A stretch of 64,000 bases of DNA from Delphinapterus leucas (GCF_002288925.2 NW_022098000.1:16686889-16750888), one strand, 5' to 3'; numbered from the stretch's first letter, positions 35,211 through 48,272 are shown. Notes: generated from the sequence alone by a model not told the origin. Numbers and translations: made by a program.

Positions 35211-36954
35211 AGAAAAACCAATGGCTGGGGTTGCAGAATGACTTAACTAGGTACCTTCTCTCTGCATTTCTCCTCATTTCATTCCCTCCCTACATGGTAA
35301 ATTTCTTCTTTTGCTTTGCAAAGTACGAATATGCTTCCTCTTCTCTATTCCACTAGGTCTGTAGACCCACTGAGTTTTGTTGATAGAGATTAATTCAACA
35401 CATATTTTTTTGGACATTTATTGTGTCCTAGTTACTGCTGCCAGACTACACAGTTTGCTCCTTCACCAGAGAGAATTCATAAACTCATCTTACTAGTGTA
35501 TCATGTGCCCGATGGCCCATGTCTGGAAGCTGCCCAAAGAGAAACAAACATGGAGGAAGATCAGAGTTTCTATGCTTGTGAGGGCTGCTAAAGGTTTGTC
35601 TTAATTCCAAATGGCAGGAATCGAATCCATCTGGGCAGGGTGTCTTGAGAAGCTACAGTAAACCAGAAGTAGTGTATTCGTGTAGATTTTATGGGATTCC
35701 AGAGCAAAACCATGAATGAGTGTTTATTTTTAGTCCTCCTTACAAGGGTCATTTCAATTAAAGTCAAGTTAAAGGGAGTTGGTGAGTTTATCAGCCTAAA
35801 TTTGATCTAACGTATCTTCTGTTTCTTTGCAGGGCCATGAAATTCTTCATGCTCCAGGATTTTTGTTTTCTTGAAAGCTTTGACACAGAGCTTTCATTGA
35901 GAAGGGGAAACGAGGAAAGAAGCAGTGGTTCCAAGTACCATGAGTAGCCCGACCCTAGGGGGAGCACCCCAGGGTGAGTCAAGCAGCTGCCATTTATCTG
36001 ACAAGAGGCTTACTGTAAATTATGGAGGTAAAGGGAATTTCAAGGGAGGGAAAATGAGCCAACAGAAAAACATCCTTTTTGAACACATCCTATTTTTTAG
36101 TTCAAATTCATCTCAAAGGCCATCCTGGACCAGCAACCCTGCCTAGTCCAAGCATTTTCACACTGAACTGAGAGTTGAAAAACCAACTGGGGCAGAGAGG
36201 TTCTTAAGAATAATGAGAAAGCATTGGACCAGATTTGGCCGAAACTTCACCATTTCTTAGTTTCAAGTCGAATTTAAACCTTTGGGGGCTCAGCCTTTTT
36301 TTCTCTTGGCAAACCACACCATCCTATTTCTAAGAAAAGAGCTTTAAGAATGACTTCTTGGCCATCAAATAGCTGTTAGAAAACAACATTTTGATGAGTT
36401 AAGTGTAAATGAATCAGAAACATGTGGATTAGATTTACCTCAAAGTCCATGTGGGTTTGAAGGGAACTGAGGAAAAGTCTTAGGCAGAGTCACACTTGGG
36501 GTTTTGCTGATCATTATATGAGTAAGAAATAGGTTTGAGGGGTCATCAACCAACAACACTAGGAAGATATCGTTGGTTGGTCCTGCATGGCCTGTTGTCA
36601 TTGTTGTTGTTATATTATTACTGATTGTGTATGTGGGCATTTATATTTTGTAGTTTTTTTGTTCTTTCTCATCCTTGTTGCTCAGACCATCCCTATGAAG
36701 ATGAAGCCCAAGCATGGGCTTGGGACACAGAACTTACTGTTGCTTTATCATCAAATGATGCTCTGTCTCTTCAAACATATGAAAAGAGAATGTGTTAAAA
36801 TGTCCTTACATTATTTAAAAAGAAATTTGTTGTAAATACGATGGAGGTGCTCCCTGTCAAAACTATCTACCACCTAAGGTTCCAGTGACTCCTCAAAGTG
36901 ACATGGAAGTCAAAGGGAATTTCAAGGAATGATACCTCAACTTGAATATCACTC
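35211..36954. other. No gene recognised
   Basis: Unique-looking DNA with frames of 82 codons or less and no named repeat. Confidence 0.45.
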
Positions 36955-37345
36955 CTTCAAGAAGGATTCTATGACTCCCACGGTCTAAATTAGTCCCACC
37001 TACACCCTGTGATCATCTCCCATAGTGCTTTGTACTTTTTCTTCATAACATGTCTCACAATTATACAATGATGTGCCATACCTCCTCCCCAATATTTTAA
37101 GGCTTCTAAACTGGACTGCGTCTTACAGCTTATATATACCTTCGGTGAAGTAGTGTTTCTTACAACTGATGATGTTCTAGAATCAAAGAAAAAAAGCATT
37201 TGTCTGTGTTTGTTAATATCTATTTCCTTCACTTGGCTGTAGCTCCATCTGGGCAGGGGTTGTGTTCCCTTAGTTCTCCATCTTAAGCCCCCAGCTGCCA
37301 GGACTGTGTCTGACACACACAGAAGGTATTGTGGAAGAATACTTG
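36955..37345 (+). mobile_element. L2 LINE 3' end
   Basis: atctcccatagtgctttgta, catctgggcaggggttgtg, gccaggactgtgtctgac and acagaaggtattgtgg follow the L2 3' UTR order. The 187-codon antisense frame 36990-37553 partly overlaps this relic, has no known domain, and is unlikely to be a gene. Confidence 0.65.
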
Positions 37346-37712
37346 TGGAAGAGAAATGGGTTGAATGAAAGAAGGAGGGAGGGTTGGCTATGGACACTGC
37401 AAAAGTGACCACTGCAGTATACTGTTTTCTCCAAGCTTGTCTCCCAGACTTTGTACTCACAGGCCCTGAACTCAAGCCAGATATATCTGCTCCACGCCCA
37501 ACGCCTCTTGATTTTGCCTTTCCAATTCCAACACATATATGAAAATTGAACATGATTTCCAGATACTCTAAGAAGACTTCTCCTTTGCTCTAATTCCTGG
37601 GTCAGAACCCAATGAGATATAATTTTGAAGCAGATGCAACGGGACAGGCCAGTGGATTAGAGGTAAAGAGGGGTAGGATTCATTTCCTGAAATGGTGAAT
37701 CCTGAAGAATTT
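37346..37712. other. No gene recognised
   Basis: Unique-looking DNA. Only the upstream part of the antisense 187-codon frame falls here. Confidence 0.4.
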
Positions 37713-38275
37713 AAATTTGGGCCGGATAAACTATGAATATAGTAGTCTGAAGTTCAGAAAAGAAGTCAGATGCTAGAGATGTACACTGTAGAGTCATCAG
37801 TGTACAGATGGCACTTAGAGCCATAGGGACAGATGAGAAAGTCCAGGAAAGAAGGATAGAGAGAAATGAGAAGAGGGCCCAGGGAAAAATCCTGACATTG
37901 AGAGGTAAGTAGGAGGAGTAGAACCAGAGAAGGGACATGGGAACGAACGGCCAGAGAGGTAGGAGGAAAACCTGGGGAGGGTGGGTTTCATGGGATCTAG
38001 GAGGGAGCAATGTTTCAAAACGTAGGGACCAGTTCCCTGTATCAAATGCCGCTGCCAAGGTGATGAAGACGAACCAAAAAAAGTATCTATGGAACCTGAC
38101 TCCATGAGGGTTGTTGGTCACTGTTAAGAGACGTTTGAGTGGGAGGGGAGTGTAAGTTATACTTGTAAGAATTTCGTTTTTAAAGAATAGCAAAGATTCT
38201 GGGGCCAAGAGAGGCACCTTTTTATAGATGGGAGATAGTAGAGCCTGTTTGTTTGATGATGGGAATGGTCTAGAA
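37713..38275 (-). mobile_element. L2 LINE ORF2 region, antisense
   Basis: On the plus strand gtcatcagtgtacagatggc, gggcccagggaaaaatcctg, taggaggaaaacctggggag and gtatcaaatgccgctgccaa are the complement of L2 ORF2 just downstream of its reverse-transcriptase active-site region. The 168-codon antisense frame 37711-38217 is therefore decayed L2 reverse-transcriptase sequence. Confidence 0.75.
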
Positions 38276-38346
38276 GAGGTAGAGGCATAAATGAAGCAGG
38301 AGAGTAGGACCTGTGTCTAATCCTTCCCGAAAACCAGCGTTTTTTA

Positions 38347-38698
38347 AATTTAAATTTTATTTATTTATTTATTTTTGGCTGCATTGGGTCTTCATTGCTG
38401 CGTGAGGGCTTTTCTCTAGTTGCGGCAACTGGGGGTCACTCTTTGTTGCCGTGCGCGGGCTTCTCGTTGTGGTGACTTCTCTTGTCGAGGAGCACAGGCT
38501 CTAGGCGCGTGAGCTTCAGTAGTTGTGGCACGCGGACTCAGTAGTTGTAGCTCATGGGCTCTAGAGCGCAGGCTCAGTAGTTGTGGTGCATGGGCTTAGT
38601 TGTTCCGCAGCATGTGGGATCTTCCCGGACCAGGGCTCGAAGTCGTGTCCCCTGCATTGACAGGCAGAGTCTTAACCACTGCACCACCAGGGAAGCCC
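38347..38698 (-). mobile_element. Long CHR-type SINE, antisense
   Basis: It starts with a T-rich tail (tttatttatttatttttggc), carries ctctagttgcggcaactggg and three cagtagttg repeats, and ends caccagggaagccc. The tRNA-like head is shared with the short CHR copies, but the body is longer. Flanks ccagcgttttt and ccaagtgttttt form an imperfect duplication. Confidence 0.9.
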
Positions 38699-38709
38699 AA
38701 GTGTTTTTA

Positions 38710-39639
38710 ATATCTATTTGCAGAGTGACAATCCCCATGGTCACTGTCCACTCCTCTTTCACCTTGAAATCAGCTTGGAGGGCATACATTGGTTCCTTTA
38801 GGTCAAATAAAGGTCTTCTTGGGGTTACTCCTTGCCTGGACTTCTGTGTGACCTCTGCAGACAAGAGACTGTCAGAGTTACCCAGAATTGAGCAGGGACG
38901 TTTTGGTCTCATGAAACTTCCTCCACTGAGCTCAGAAACTGCAACTTTCCCTTTGAACACAATGTGAGTGCTACTGTGGACCTCAGAGGTTAATCCATTA
39001 CAATGAAGCAATTAAATTTAGGGACCGTTTGGAAGATAAAAAGCAGCGAGTAATAACCAGCTCAGAAAACTCAGCCATGATGGATTTCTATAATTTCCTC
39101 TGGCTTCACGGAGCCAAGTCTGGTGACCCAAGGCAGGATGGTGTGACTGCCTGGTGGTGTCAGAAATGCGAGGGGGAGATGATTTTTATTAAGTAAGTTA
39201 CTTCTGAAACATTGGCCTCTCTTGCTTCCTCTTTCTCTCTCCAGAAGGTTGTTTGCCAGCTGGTAATGCATTTAACCCTTAAGCATAGTCAACCTTGTGT
39301 TAGCCAGTGGGATCGTTTTACAAAGGGAAGTGATCTAAACTGCTTTTTCTCTTAGCTAGGATTCTCGGTTTTGAATTTGGACTGCTTCCCCTCTGTTGTT
39401 AAAGTGATTTAATTGCTTTGCTTGCCTACCCACCTCTGGCAGATTTTGTATAGATTATTGAAAAATAAATGCTTAGCTTGTCCTATTCTTCACTAAAGCA
39501 CTTTACCCGTGAGAAAGAAGAGTAAAATGCTCTCACAAGGCTGGAGCTGGGAAGAAAACCCTCAGACCTTAATTTATTATTCTTTGGCTCTGTTCTCTGC
39601 ACCTCTTTCTAGCTCACAAATCATGTACCCATCCTGAAT
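38710..39639. other. No gene recognised
   Basis: Unique-looking DNA. The 128- and 145-codon frames near 38574-39011 begin or end inside the SINE and have no independent support. Confidence 0.45.
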
Positions 39640-39760
39640 TGTTCATCTCATAGACATTCCTGGGCACCCACTCTGCCTGTGGCACTGTGCTTGGTACCAG
39701 GGAGTATATAAATGTGTAACCACGTGGCCCCTGCCCTCTGGGAACAGGTCCCTGCTCTGT
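39640..39760 (-). mobile_element. L2 3' tail, antisense
   Basis: attcctgggcacccactctg, tgtggcactgtgcttggtac and cccctgccctctgggaacag are the complement of the L2 tail. Confidence 0.65.
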
Positions 39761-40129
39761 TTCAGTGGGGAGTCCAATGAGGTTGCTGACGCAGTCATTT
39801 TAGAAGATTGTTTTCTCTGTGCCAAATTGCCCTGTCTCATTAATGACAGGCTCAATTTCCATCAGGTTCTTTGATGGGTCTTGCAAGGCATCCAAGAGGG
39901 AGCTTCCTTCCAGCCCAGAATTGTAATTCCCTGCAGATACGCATTGGCATCCGCCACTCAGGGACATAATGAAGTTAATTTTAAGAAAAAGCAAACACAA
40001 ATATAACGGTGATCAGGAGAACAGCCACAGCTGTCTGAGCCATTTCTTCAATGGAGGAATTAGCTCATTAAGTAATCTGCACTTCTCCCCTTTTCCCCAA
40101 AGGATTTAAGGGGATGATTGTCCAGTTCA
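39761..40129. other. No gene recognised
   Basis: Unique-looking sequence between relics. Confidence 0.4.
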
Positions 40130-40303
40130 GAGGGCTGTGGTTTCAGATTTGCAATCAGGAGACTGAGTTGATTATTTGTGCTCTGCCCCTTCTCAGCCTA
40201 GAGGACCCAGGTGTCATTAAACTCTCTGTCCTACCTACTTCATGGGGCTGGTGGGAGAATAAAGACATAATAACATGCATAAAGGACTTAGTTAAGAAAT
40301 AAA
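40130..40303 (+). mobile_element. MIR SINE, diverged
   Basis: tgctctgccccttctcagcc, ctctctgtcctacctacttc and catggggctggtgggagaat, followed by acatgcataaaggacttag, follow the MIR order. Confidence 0.55.
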
Positions 40304-40380
40304 GCATGACGTACATATTAGCTATTATTTCAGAAACCAAAGTTAAGAAGAGATACAAATCTTAATTTGGGGGGAATTTT

Positions 40381-40742
40381 CTTTTTTTTTTAATTGAAGT
40401 ATAGTTGATGCACAATATTATATGTTACAAATGTACAGTATAGTGATTCACAATTTTTAAAGATTATACTCCATTTATAGTTATTGTAAAATATTGGCTA
40501 CATTCCCTGTGTTGGACAATATATCTTTGTAGCTTATTTTAAATGATAGTTTGTATCTCTTAATCCCCCACCCCATCTTGCCCCTCCCCCCTTCCCTCTC
40601 CCCACTGGTAAGCACTAATTTGTTCTCTATATCTGTGAGTCTGTTTCTTTTTTGTTATATTCACTAGCTTGTTGTATTTTCTAGGTTCTGCATATAAGTG
40701 ATGTCATACAGTATCTGTCTTCCTCTGTCTGACTTATTTCAC
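40381..40742 (-). mobile_element. L1 3' end, antisense
   Basis: A T run leads into aattgaagtatagttgatgc, tatatctgtgagtctgtttc and acttatttcacttaa. The flanks ttaatttggggggaatttt (40362-40380) and ttaattggaggaatttt (40743-40759) look like a target-site duplication with small changes. Confidence 0.9.
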
Positions 40743-40759
40743 TTAATTGGAGGAATTTT

Positions 40760-41431
40760 TCCATAGAGCTAATTGGCAGATCATTTCTTTTTTTCTCATT
40801 TCTTTTTTGTTTGCATCTCAGAGAATTAGCAACCAGATAGGAAGGAAATGCCATTATTAGAATATAAGCTGTCTGGGTGGAGATGAGGTTCCAGCCCAGA
40901 CATTTTCAGTGGTGTGGTTTCCAGAACTCTGATTTGCATACCTGCAACTGTCTGGCCCGCTGATGACAAAAATACACCCAAGTGATAATATATCAAGCTT
41001 TGGTTGTCCAGAGTGTCTTCAGTTCTTACCTTGAAGTTCATTCCTTTGGGTGGAGGCATTGACTCCAAACAGATGGTTCTGAAGAGTGCTCAGCCCAAAT
41101 GTCTCTAGAGAGTCTGTACATCAGAGGACCAAGTGTGGCCTCTGCCAGTACCAGCTGCTTTGTCCTCCGGAGAGGCGTCGCCTGCATCTGACAGGACCTG
41201 CAAGTGGTTCGTTAAGCTGCTCATTAAGATGGATTTGTGAAATCCATCTTAGAAATTTCTTATTTGAAATTTAAACATGTATGTGTGCCTACATGCACAT
41301 ATAGGCATCCATATATGTATTTTTTCTTTTTTTTTAAATCTCTAATCTTTTCTTTTTTGTTTGTTTGTCCACCAGTTGTTGGTGTTGACCAACTGTTTGC
41401 TCACCAATTGGTTGCTCACCAGTGTTCTTTA
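40760..41431. other. No gene; local short repeats
   Basis: At 41371-41425 three related phrases around ccaccagttg, ccaactgtttgctcaccaat and tggttgctcaccag form a small imperfect local repeat. Confidence 0.45.
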
Positions 41432-41622
41432 AAAGAGTGTTTCTCAAAGAGTGGACATTAAAGGTCCACTTTTAGGGGAATGACTTGGTGTGTTTATTGA
41501 GACTGCAGACCCCCAACTTTGAGACCCATCGAATAAGATTATCTGAAGGTGGAGCCCTGGAAGCTGCGTCCTTAACAAGCTTTCCAGGAGGACATCAAGC
41601 ACACTCAAGTTTGAGAACTCTA
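41432..41622. mobile_element. Non-autonomous hAT-like relic
   Basis: gtgtttctcaaagagtggac at the left and caagtttgagaactc at the right are partly complementary, with a purine-rich interior (ggtggagccctggaagctgc). This is the layout of the MER3/MER5-type mammalian elements. The family is not certain. Confidence 0.5.
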
Positions 41623-41997
41623 AATACTGTCCACAGGATTTGGTAGTTTCTATTGCTGTTTCTTTCAGGTTCAAAGTTCCTGAGTTAGCACTCTTGATTT
41701 CATTTCAAACAGCTGGGTCAATTCTTATTAACTCTACATCCATCTTGAGCTTTGGTAGACCCTTAACCAGTTTTGCTTTAATTCTTCTTGGCCTGAAGAT
41801 CATTCTTCTTTCCAGACAGAACAAAAGCAAAGCAGGGGTCTGAGCACTCTACTTTCAGTATATCATCCTTCAAATATACAGCATGGACATCAGCTCCTAG
41901 GCTTCTCTCTGACTGACTGTTCAGTTAGTCTGTGCTGGCCACACAAAAAAATCTCTTCTGACTCTTGCATTGTCACTAACCTCACTCATCGTAGACC

Positions 41998-42110
41998 AGG
42001 GTGACCAACCATTCTGGTTTGCTTAGAACTCTCCCAGTTTTAGCACTGAACACTCCATGTCCTGGGAATCCCTTCAGTCCTACGCAAACCAGAACAGCTG
42101 GTCACTCTGT
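41998..42110. mobile_element. Small TIR element, copy 1
   Basis: agggtgaccaaccattctgg at the left matches the complement of the right end, gcaaaccagaacagctggtc followed by actct. A second copy of the same family lies at 55474-55584. It is non-autonomous and has no coding capacity. Confidence 0.65.
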
Positions 42111-44309
42111 CAGGACTATGACCTCCTTGATACTCTTCTTCTGTATGTATATTCACATGATATTCATGTTTGATTTACCATTTATCTTTTGTCTCTACTT
42201 CTAAAATACAATTCTGAGTTGTGTAAGAATACTGATTTATTTCAATTGCATTACCTTTTTTTTTTTAATCAGGTGGAGACATCACTTGACTTCTATTGAA
42301 TAAAGGGATACTTGGGACTTTCCATGTGAGCATCCTGTGTGAGGCGTCAGAGCTGCTCAAGGAATTGGCTTGCTACTTAGGTTCTTTTCCTATTTGCAGA
42401 TGAATTCTAAACCATACAGATCCTTCGTTTGACTAAGAGAGTGACACAAAGGATCTGAGACACCAAGAGGATGACCCTAGATGAGGAAAGCAAGCCAGCT
42501 GATTTGTCGCTCGGTACAGAAAGGCAGGAGGCTGAAGCACAGCCAATTCCTGGAGCTTAACAAGCCACCAAATGCTCACAAGGATGCCCAAATATCCCCA
42601 AGCTGATCCCATGCCTTCTGCTAATATCCTGCTTCTTGCACCTCTTGCTTCCACCCTCTGACGTGGGTGGTTCTAATATCATTTGGGGAAGGAGCAGAAA
42701 CCACAAGAAGGCTGTGTTGTATTGAGTTAAGACAGGGGATTTCTTGAGATCTATATTAGTCTTAGTCAGAATGCACACATTTGCAACAGACTTTATACTC
42801 TCTCCTCTGTGATTCTTTGTCTTTAAATGGATACTAAATTTCTTAAAAATGACTTCAAGCTAGGCCAACTTTTAATTTTCTTTAAAGTTACATCAGGTCC
42901 TCTACTATTTATAAGGGATATAGGAATCAGTACCAGGGGCTAAAATTAAATAAATCCCCCAAATTAACCATTCGATCTACTTGAGACATTTCCCTCTTTC
43001 CTTTCACTTGAGATCAAAAGATGGTTTTCCATCACAGCGACAACTTCTTCCCCACTCCTTTTTAAGATCTTCCCAACATTTTCTCTTGGCGCTCTGCTCT
43101 TGGCACCTCCCATTATCTGCATCTGGGTGGCACCATCCATGCCCTCCAGTAGAACACAGTCTTCTCTGACCACAACACATCCTCCCTCCTGTCCTGGTCC
43201 CCTCACTCACTTGTTTTCCGGAAACCTCTCCATAGCAGATCTGTGAATTTTAACATAGCTGTCTATCTCCTTGACTTGTATTACTCCGTCCCCTTTTCCC
43301 AAAAATGTCCTCTTCTTTGGAATTCTAGTTTTAAGATCCATCCCACTAGGTTGTAGACCCATCTCATTAAGACATGGGGATGCCTGGGAGAATATGGCCC
43401 ATGAGATCATCTGAACTTCTCTTCGTTTATGCATCAAATCAAAGGCTATCTTGGTTTGCAGGTAAGGTCTCCTCTCTCTCTTCCAGATACAAGGATACCT
43501 TTAAACTCCACCTGGAAATGCTTAAGAAAACCTTAAGCACCCTAAAATCCCTCCACCATGATTGGAATAAATCCTCAGATTAACTTATCATGGTGGAACC
43601 AAAGAAAGAAAGGTGCTGCCTTTCAAAGTTATAGTCTTGCCACCTCCTAGAAGGAAGGCAGCCTTTCTACTAAGTGGGCAGCTGCTCTTTTTTTAAGAAG
43701 ACACTTTAATGAGCCTTTGATTATACATCCTGTTCTATTTATATGGATGCCTTTGAGTCAAAGAGAGGCCTAAAATGGTTTTGCAAGATTTTTGTGAAAA
43801 TTTTGGTGTCCTTTGGGTTAGCCTAAGGGCTCACCATTGGGGGAAGGGAGGTAATAGCAGGCAGAGGCTTGGGGAAGAAAGATGATGAGAAAGGAGCCCT
43901 GATTTGTGACGGATCTGGAGTCACCATCTTGGATAGTGGACATCCAAGCCCTCATGAAGGGCTAAGACAACACTTTATTAACATTCTTATCAGATATCCA
44001 ATTTTAAGTTGTTTCCTGTCCTCTGTTGTAATCCTTCAAAGTCTGTTCCACACAAGATTGTTGGGTTTGCCTTGGGGAATAAAAGGAGGCTGATCTGCCC
44101 TTGGGGGCAGTGTTACGGGTGAGAGGAGCATGGGCTGAAATCAGAGATGACTGGGGGAAAACCAGGAACAAGGGTTTAGGGCTGGCAGGTAGAGGCAAGC
44201 TCCAAAAGATTGTAAATACCGTCGAAATCCTGAGAAATACTGGAGAGGCACTGGATTCCCCATAGTTAAGGAAGGTAAAGACTTGAATTATTTTATCTGA
44301 CTATTAGAC
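42111..44309. other. No gene recognised
   Basis: Unique-looking sequence. Overlapping frames of 60-80 codons occur on both strands near 42960-43440 without motifs. Confidence 0.45.
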
Positions 44310-44323
44310 AGAAGATAATACCC

Positions 44324-44636
44324 AACTTGAGGATATGGGGAGTGGGAAGGGTAAGCTGTGACAAAGCGAGAGAGAGGCATAGACATACATACACTACCAA
44401 ACGTAAAATAGATAGCTAGTGGGAAGCAGCCGCAGAGCACAGGGAGATCAGCTCGGTGCTTTGTGACCACCTAGAGGGGTGGGATAGGGAGGGTGGGAGG
44501 GAGGGAGACGCAAGAGGGAAGAGATATGGGAACATATGTATATGTATAACTGATTCACTTTGTTATAAAGCAGAAACTAACACAGCATTGTAAAACAATT
44601 ATACTCCAATAAATATGTTAAACAAACAAACAAAAA
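44324..44636 (+). mobile_element. Young L1 3' end, severely 5'-truncated
   Basis: Well-preserved 3' UTR text includes ggagggagacgcaagaggga, tgtataactgattcactttg and attatactccaataaatatg. A perfect 14-bp target-site duplication, agaagataataccc, lies at 44310-44323 and 44637-44650. The low divergence suggests a recent insertion. Confidence 0.95.
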
Positions 44637-44650
44637 AGAAGATAATACCC

Positions 44651-47600
44651 GAAGCTTGTACACCTGGGGTCACTTGGGTTATATTATTTATGAGAATCCT
44701 TCTTTTTGAATAGCAGACAAGCTAAAACCTTCAGGGAAGATATCAAGTCTCTCAACAGACTTTCATAAACACTGTTACTTGGACCCCCATCCAATGAAAA
44801 TTTAACTTGCATAGTAATTTTCTCATGTTTTGCTACTTTCCTCTGACACAACACAGATACATAGCGGTGTGCAGAGACAACAGCTCCACTTTTGGACATG
44901 CACCGAGTACTTCTATTATTATAGCTGCAGGGTGATCTGAAACGTCCGAGATAGGGCAACAGATGAGGGGAGTTGTCAGAATGTTTGAAACCAACTCAAG
45001 TTCCTGAAGGAGGATGGCTGAGTGTGTGTCACAGAATCAGTCCCTGAACTTGGGTTGCATGTGTGTTGAAGAATACATCTTAGGATGTGGTGAGTGGGGC
45101 TTAGCAGCAAGAGTGTTTAAGCAGGGGTGATATTTTTTGTCTGGAGGGTAAGGTGCCTTGTGCATCCAGGAACTTCTGTTTGTGAGAAGCAGGACCCCAG
45201 GCAATGGGGAAGAGTATGGTAAACATGCCCTGAACCCAGGGAAAGATGCCTGGCTAGAACCATGTGTTCATTGAAATGAATCTAAGATAATGAAACTCTA
45301 GTACCAGATCAGCTGCTTACCATTGCCACAGACTCCTGAGGGAGAGCGACAGGGGAAATGTACTTTATTTCTAACCTAGACTTTGACCCCATGTCCTTAT
45401 CTGGTGTCATGCCTGAGGCACTGGGATGAGTCATATGTGAACTGTAAAGGCATTTTTCTCCTGTAATCCAAGACCTAAAGTCATGGCTTTTTGTCCTCTT
45501 CCCACTGGTTTCTACTCTCACCTCTCTCTTAGTGAGGGTGCACCCAAAATGATGAACCCAAGAGAAAGAGAATATTGGCCAATTTCAAGCCCACATCATC
45601 TCCTCCTGTCCAAAGCTCACTGCCCAGAGCAGAGATCCAACTGTCCTAAGACTTTGTGATTTCAGAACTCTTCCTCTTGGAAATGGCAGAGAGATGAGAG
45701 TGTTGGGGAAGCCACCTAGAGAGGAGTAGGAGTCTTTGAGCTACTTGTAGATGTAAGAGGCAGCCACAAATATTATGTCAGGGTGGAGACTCACGTCAGT
45801 GGGTCGTGCTTCAGAGCAGGGCACCCGTCCCCATGGAAATAACGGGATAAGGGGGGAACAATGACTGCGAGGATGAGGCTAAGGCTAGAGGTTCGGTGGA
45901 CACAGAATGCTCACCTCGTTCCCATCAGCTCCCAAGACTAATTCTAAACTAGTACCAAACATGCCTATTGGTTGGGATGGGGCTTCTGATTTCCTGCCTG
46001 GCTTGGTTAGGGCTGAATTGGGGCCAGAATGGGTCTGGGATGGTAATGAAAAGAGGTCAAGTCTTGCAGGTCATGAGACTGGGACAGGAGGGAGGGATAA
46101 AAGAATCATCCATAAGATACTATGGGCTCTGTCTTTCTTGACCATGGAGACCCACATTAGTCCTCTTTAAGCTTTCCTGTTCAGGCAGGATTGGGACAAG
46201 AAATTCATCTGTAGCAATTCTACAATGACATCTCTGATATACCTGGGAGAGGGTCATATTTTCATACAGCAGCAGGAAACTGTCAGATGAACTGCTCATT
46301 GAAGACTCAGCCATGTCTTTGGTTAGTTGTCACCTAGCTATTCTGATATATTGTTTGAGCATATTGGTTTCTTGGCTAGATTTATTGCATTTAATACACT
46401 TACAATATGTACAAATCAGTGCAGCACTGATTCAAACAATAAGAAGGGACACCAGGACCAATTGGATAGATGCCACACCCAATCAGAAGGGATGCCATGA
46501 CCCATCAAAACTGATAGAACCATACCTGTGTAGACCGGCCGAGGGGCAGCCCGGTTCCCAGGAGAGCTTGGAATAATTCATTCCAACAGGAGCCTTCTAC
46601 GAGTGAGAATTTCAAGAAAGTATGAGAGGCTTGTCGAGTTTATAGTTCCTTAAATTCTTGCAAGAGGTGCCTTGAGGCAAGGCTGGTCTTCTTAGCACAT
46701 TGCAGGGCAAATGCAGTGAAAGTTCATGAGGGTAAAGCGGCAACCAGATCTTGGCCACTGGCCACCACTCTTCTGCTGAGGACTTTCAAGCAAATGTGCG
46801 TGGGGAGCAGAGGCAGAAAGATACACGCCAAGTTTAGCCTGAATTCCGTCGAGACCGATATGCACACTCAGGCACATGTGTTGTTGCTCACGTGTGGGAG
46901 CTCACACTGCACTCCTTGCTGGCTTGGGCTGTTGTGGTTCAGGGGAGCTGGGCACAGGCAGAGCCAGCGGCTGGCAAAGGCATTGTTCATTGTATTGTGA
47001 GTGACATGAAATCCACGTTTGCCAGCCAGCCCACATAGCTGTGGCGATGCGAGAGGCTCGCTTTAGATCACGCATTCCACTGCCGTGCATGGATTAATAC
47101 GGCTTTGAAAGGGCTTTTATTTCTTTCTTTCAAATTTAATATGAGAGTATATGAGGAAGAACATGGTAGCAATTAGCCGCTGCTATGAATTTTATGAGCA
47201 GAAACCACATTAATGACGCCACGGGTAGTGCTGAGATCAATTTTGCTATGTTATTTTTTCCCTTTTTCCCCCTTTCCCTCTTAAAAGGCCAGGCCAAAGC
47301 TGCAGGATGGTATCAGGTGGGTGGTCCTAATGGTGAAGGTTCTTTCTTTCAAGACAGGTAGCCTGGCTCATCCCGACCTTGGATCTCGCACAGAGCCTGT
47401 CAGGTGGGTCTAGCCTTGTTCTGGAACCTGGAGCAGCCATAAGGATGGGAAATAGTCTCGCCTTGGTTCTGACAGGTGGAGAAAAATCCTTGCAAGAAGT
47501 GTCCACAGTGAAGCTGCTACCAAAGAGGAATCAAGTACCCTGCATGTTTCTCAGTTTCAGCAAAGGGAATCAGAATAAAACATGGGTATTAGCTAGGAAA

Positions 47601-48109
47601 AAATAAATGGAAGCAAACAGTCTTTATAAATTCTCAGGAAGCGTGGCAATGGTTTAAAAATATTTTACCTGAAGCCAAGGGAAAGGGTTGGTATTGGATA
47701 AAGGGACTGGATGCAGGAAGCCAGCCTCTGCATAGCTTTTTGGGACCATGCGATGAAGCCAACTGTGGTCTGTGTTCAAAAAAGATCTGGATTCTTGAAA
47801 GAAACGAAAATAAGTGTGTTGCCAAGTCACAAACCTTGATCTAGTCATGAAAGGAAAACCTGTAAACATAAAACAAGTGAGATAGAGTCCCAGCCATGGT
47901 AGCAAAGCAGCTGGCAGGAGAGGTAAATAAAAAAACCAAACCCAACAACAACAAAAATAACAAAAAGCAAGAAATGCCTTAGGCTGCTTGAGGAAAAATC
48001 GATACGAAGGTGGTGAGAACAGAGCTTTGACTTCTGATCCTTTTCTAGGATGAGAATGGAGAGCAATGGAGAGCTCTGGGAAAAGCAGAGCCGAGATGGA
48101 AAACTGAGG
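44651..48109. other. 3.4 kb without a gene; candidate conserved segment
   Basis: No recognisable gene or large repeat. 46980-47265 is AT-motif-rich and repeat-free, with several homeodomain-type cores (ggattaatacgg, gcaattagccgc, cattaatgac), and is a candidate regulatory element. Near 47925-47975 there is an A/AAC-rich low-complexity tract. Confidence 0.4.
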
Positions 48110-48272
48110 CTTCTTCTGAGATTAAGAAGAGACGGGTGTATGTCCAGGAGTGGAATTGCTGGATCACATGGTAATCCTATTTTTAGTTTTCTGAGGAACC
48201 TCCATACTGTTTTCCACAGCGGCTGCACTAACTTACTTTCCCACCAACAGTGTAGGAGGGTTCCCTTTTCCA
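48110..48272 (-). mobile_element. L1 ORF2 segment, inverted 5' part of an L1
   Basis: The complement encodes the L1 ORF2 C-terminal region ([15 protein letters not shown] and [10 protein letters not shown]). Its L1 position ends just where the following plus-strand segment begins, so both belong to a single insertion with 5' inversion. Confidence 0.88.
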
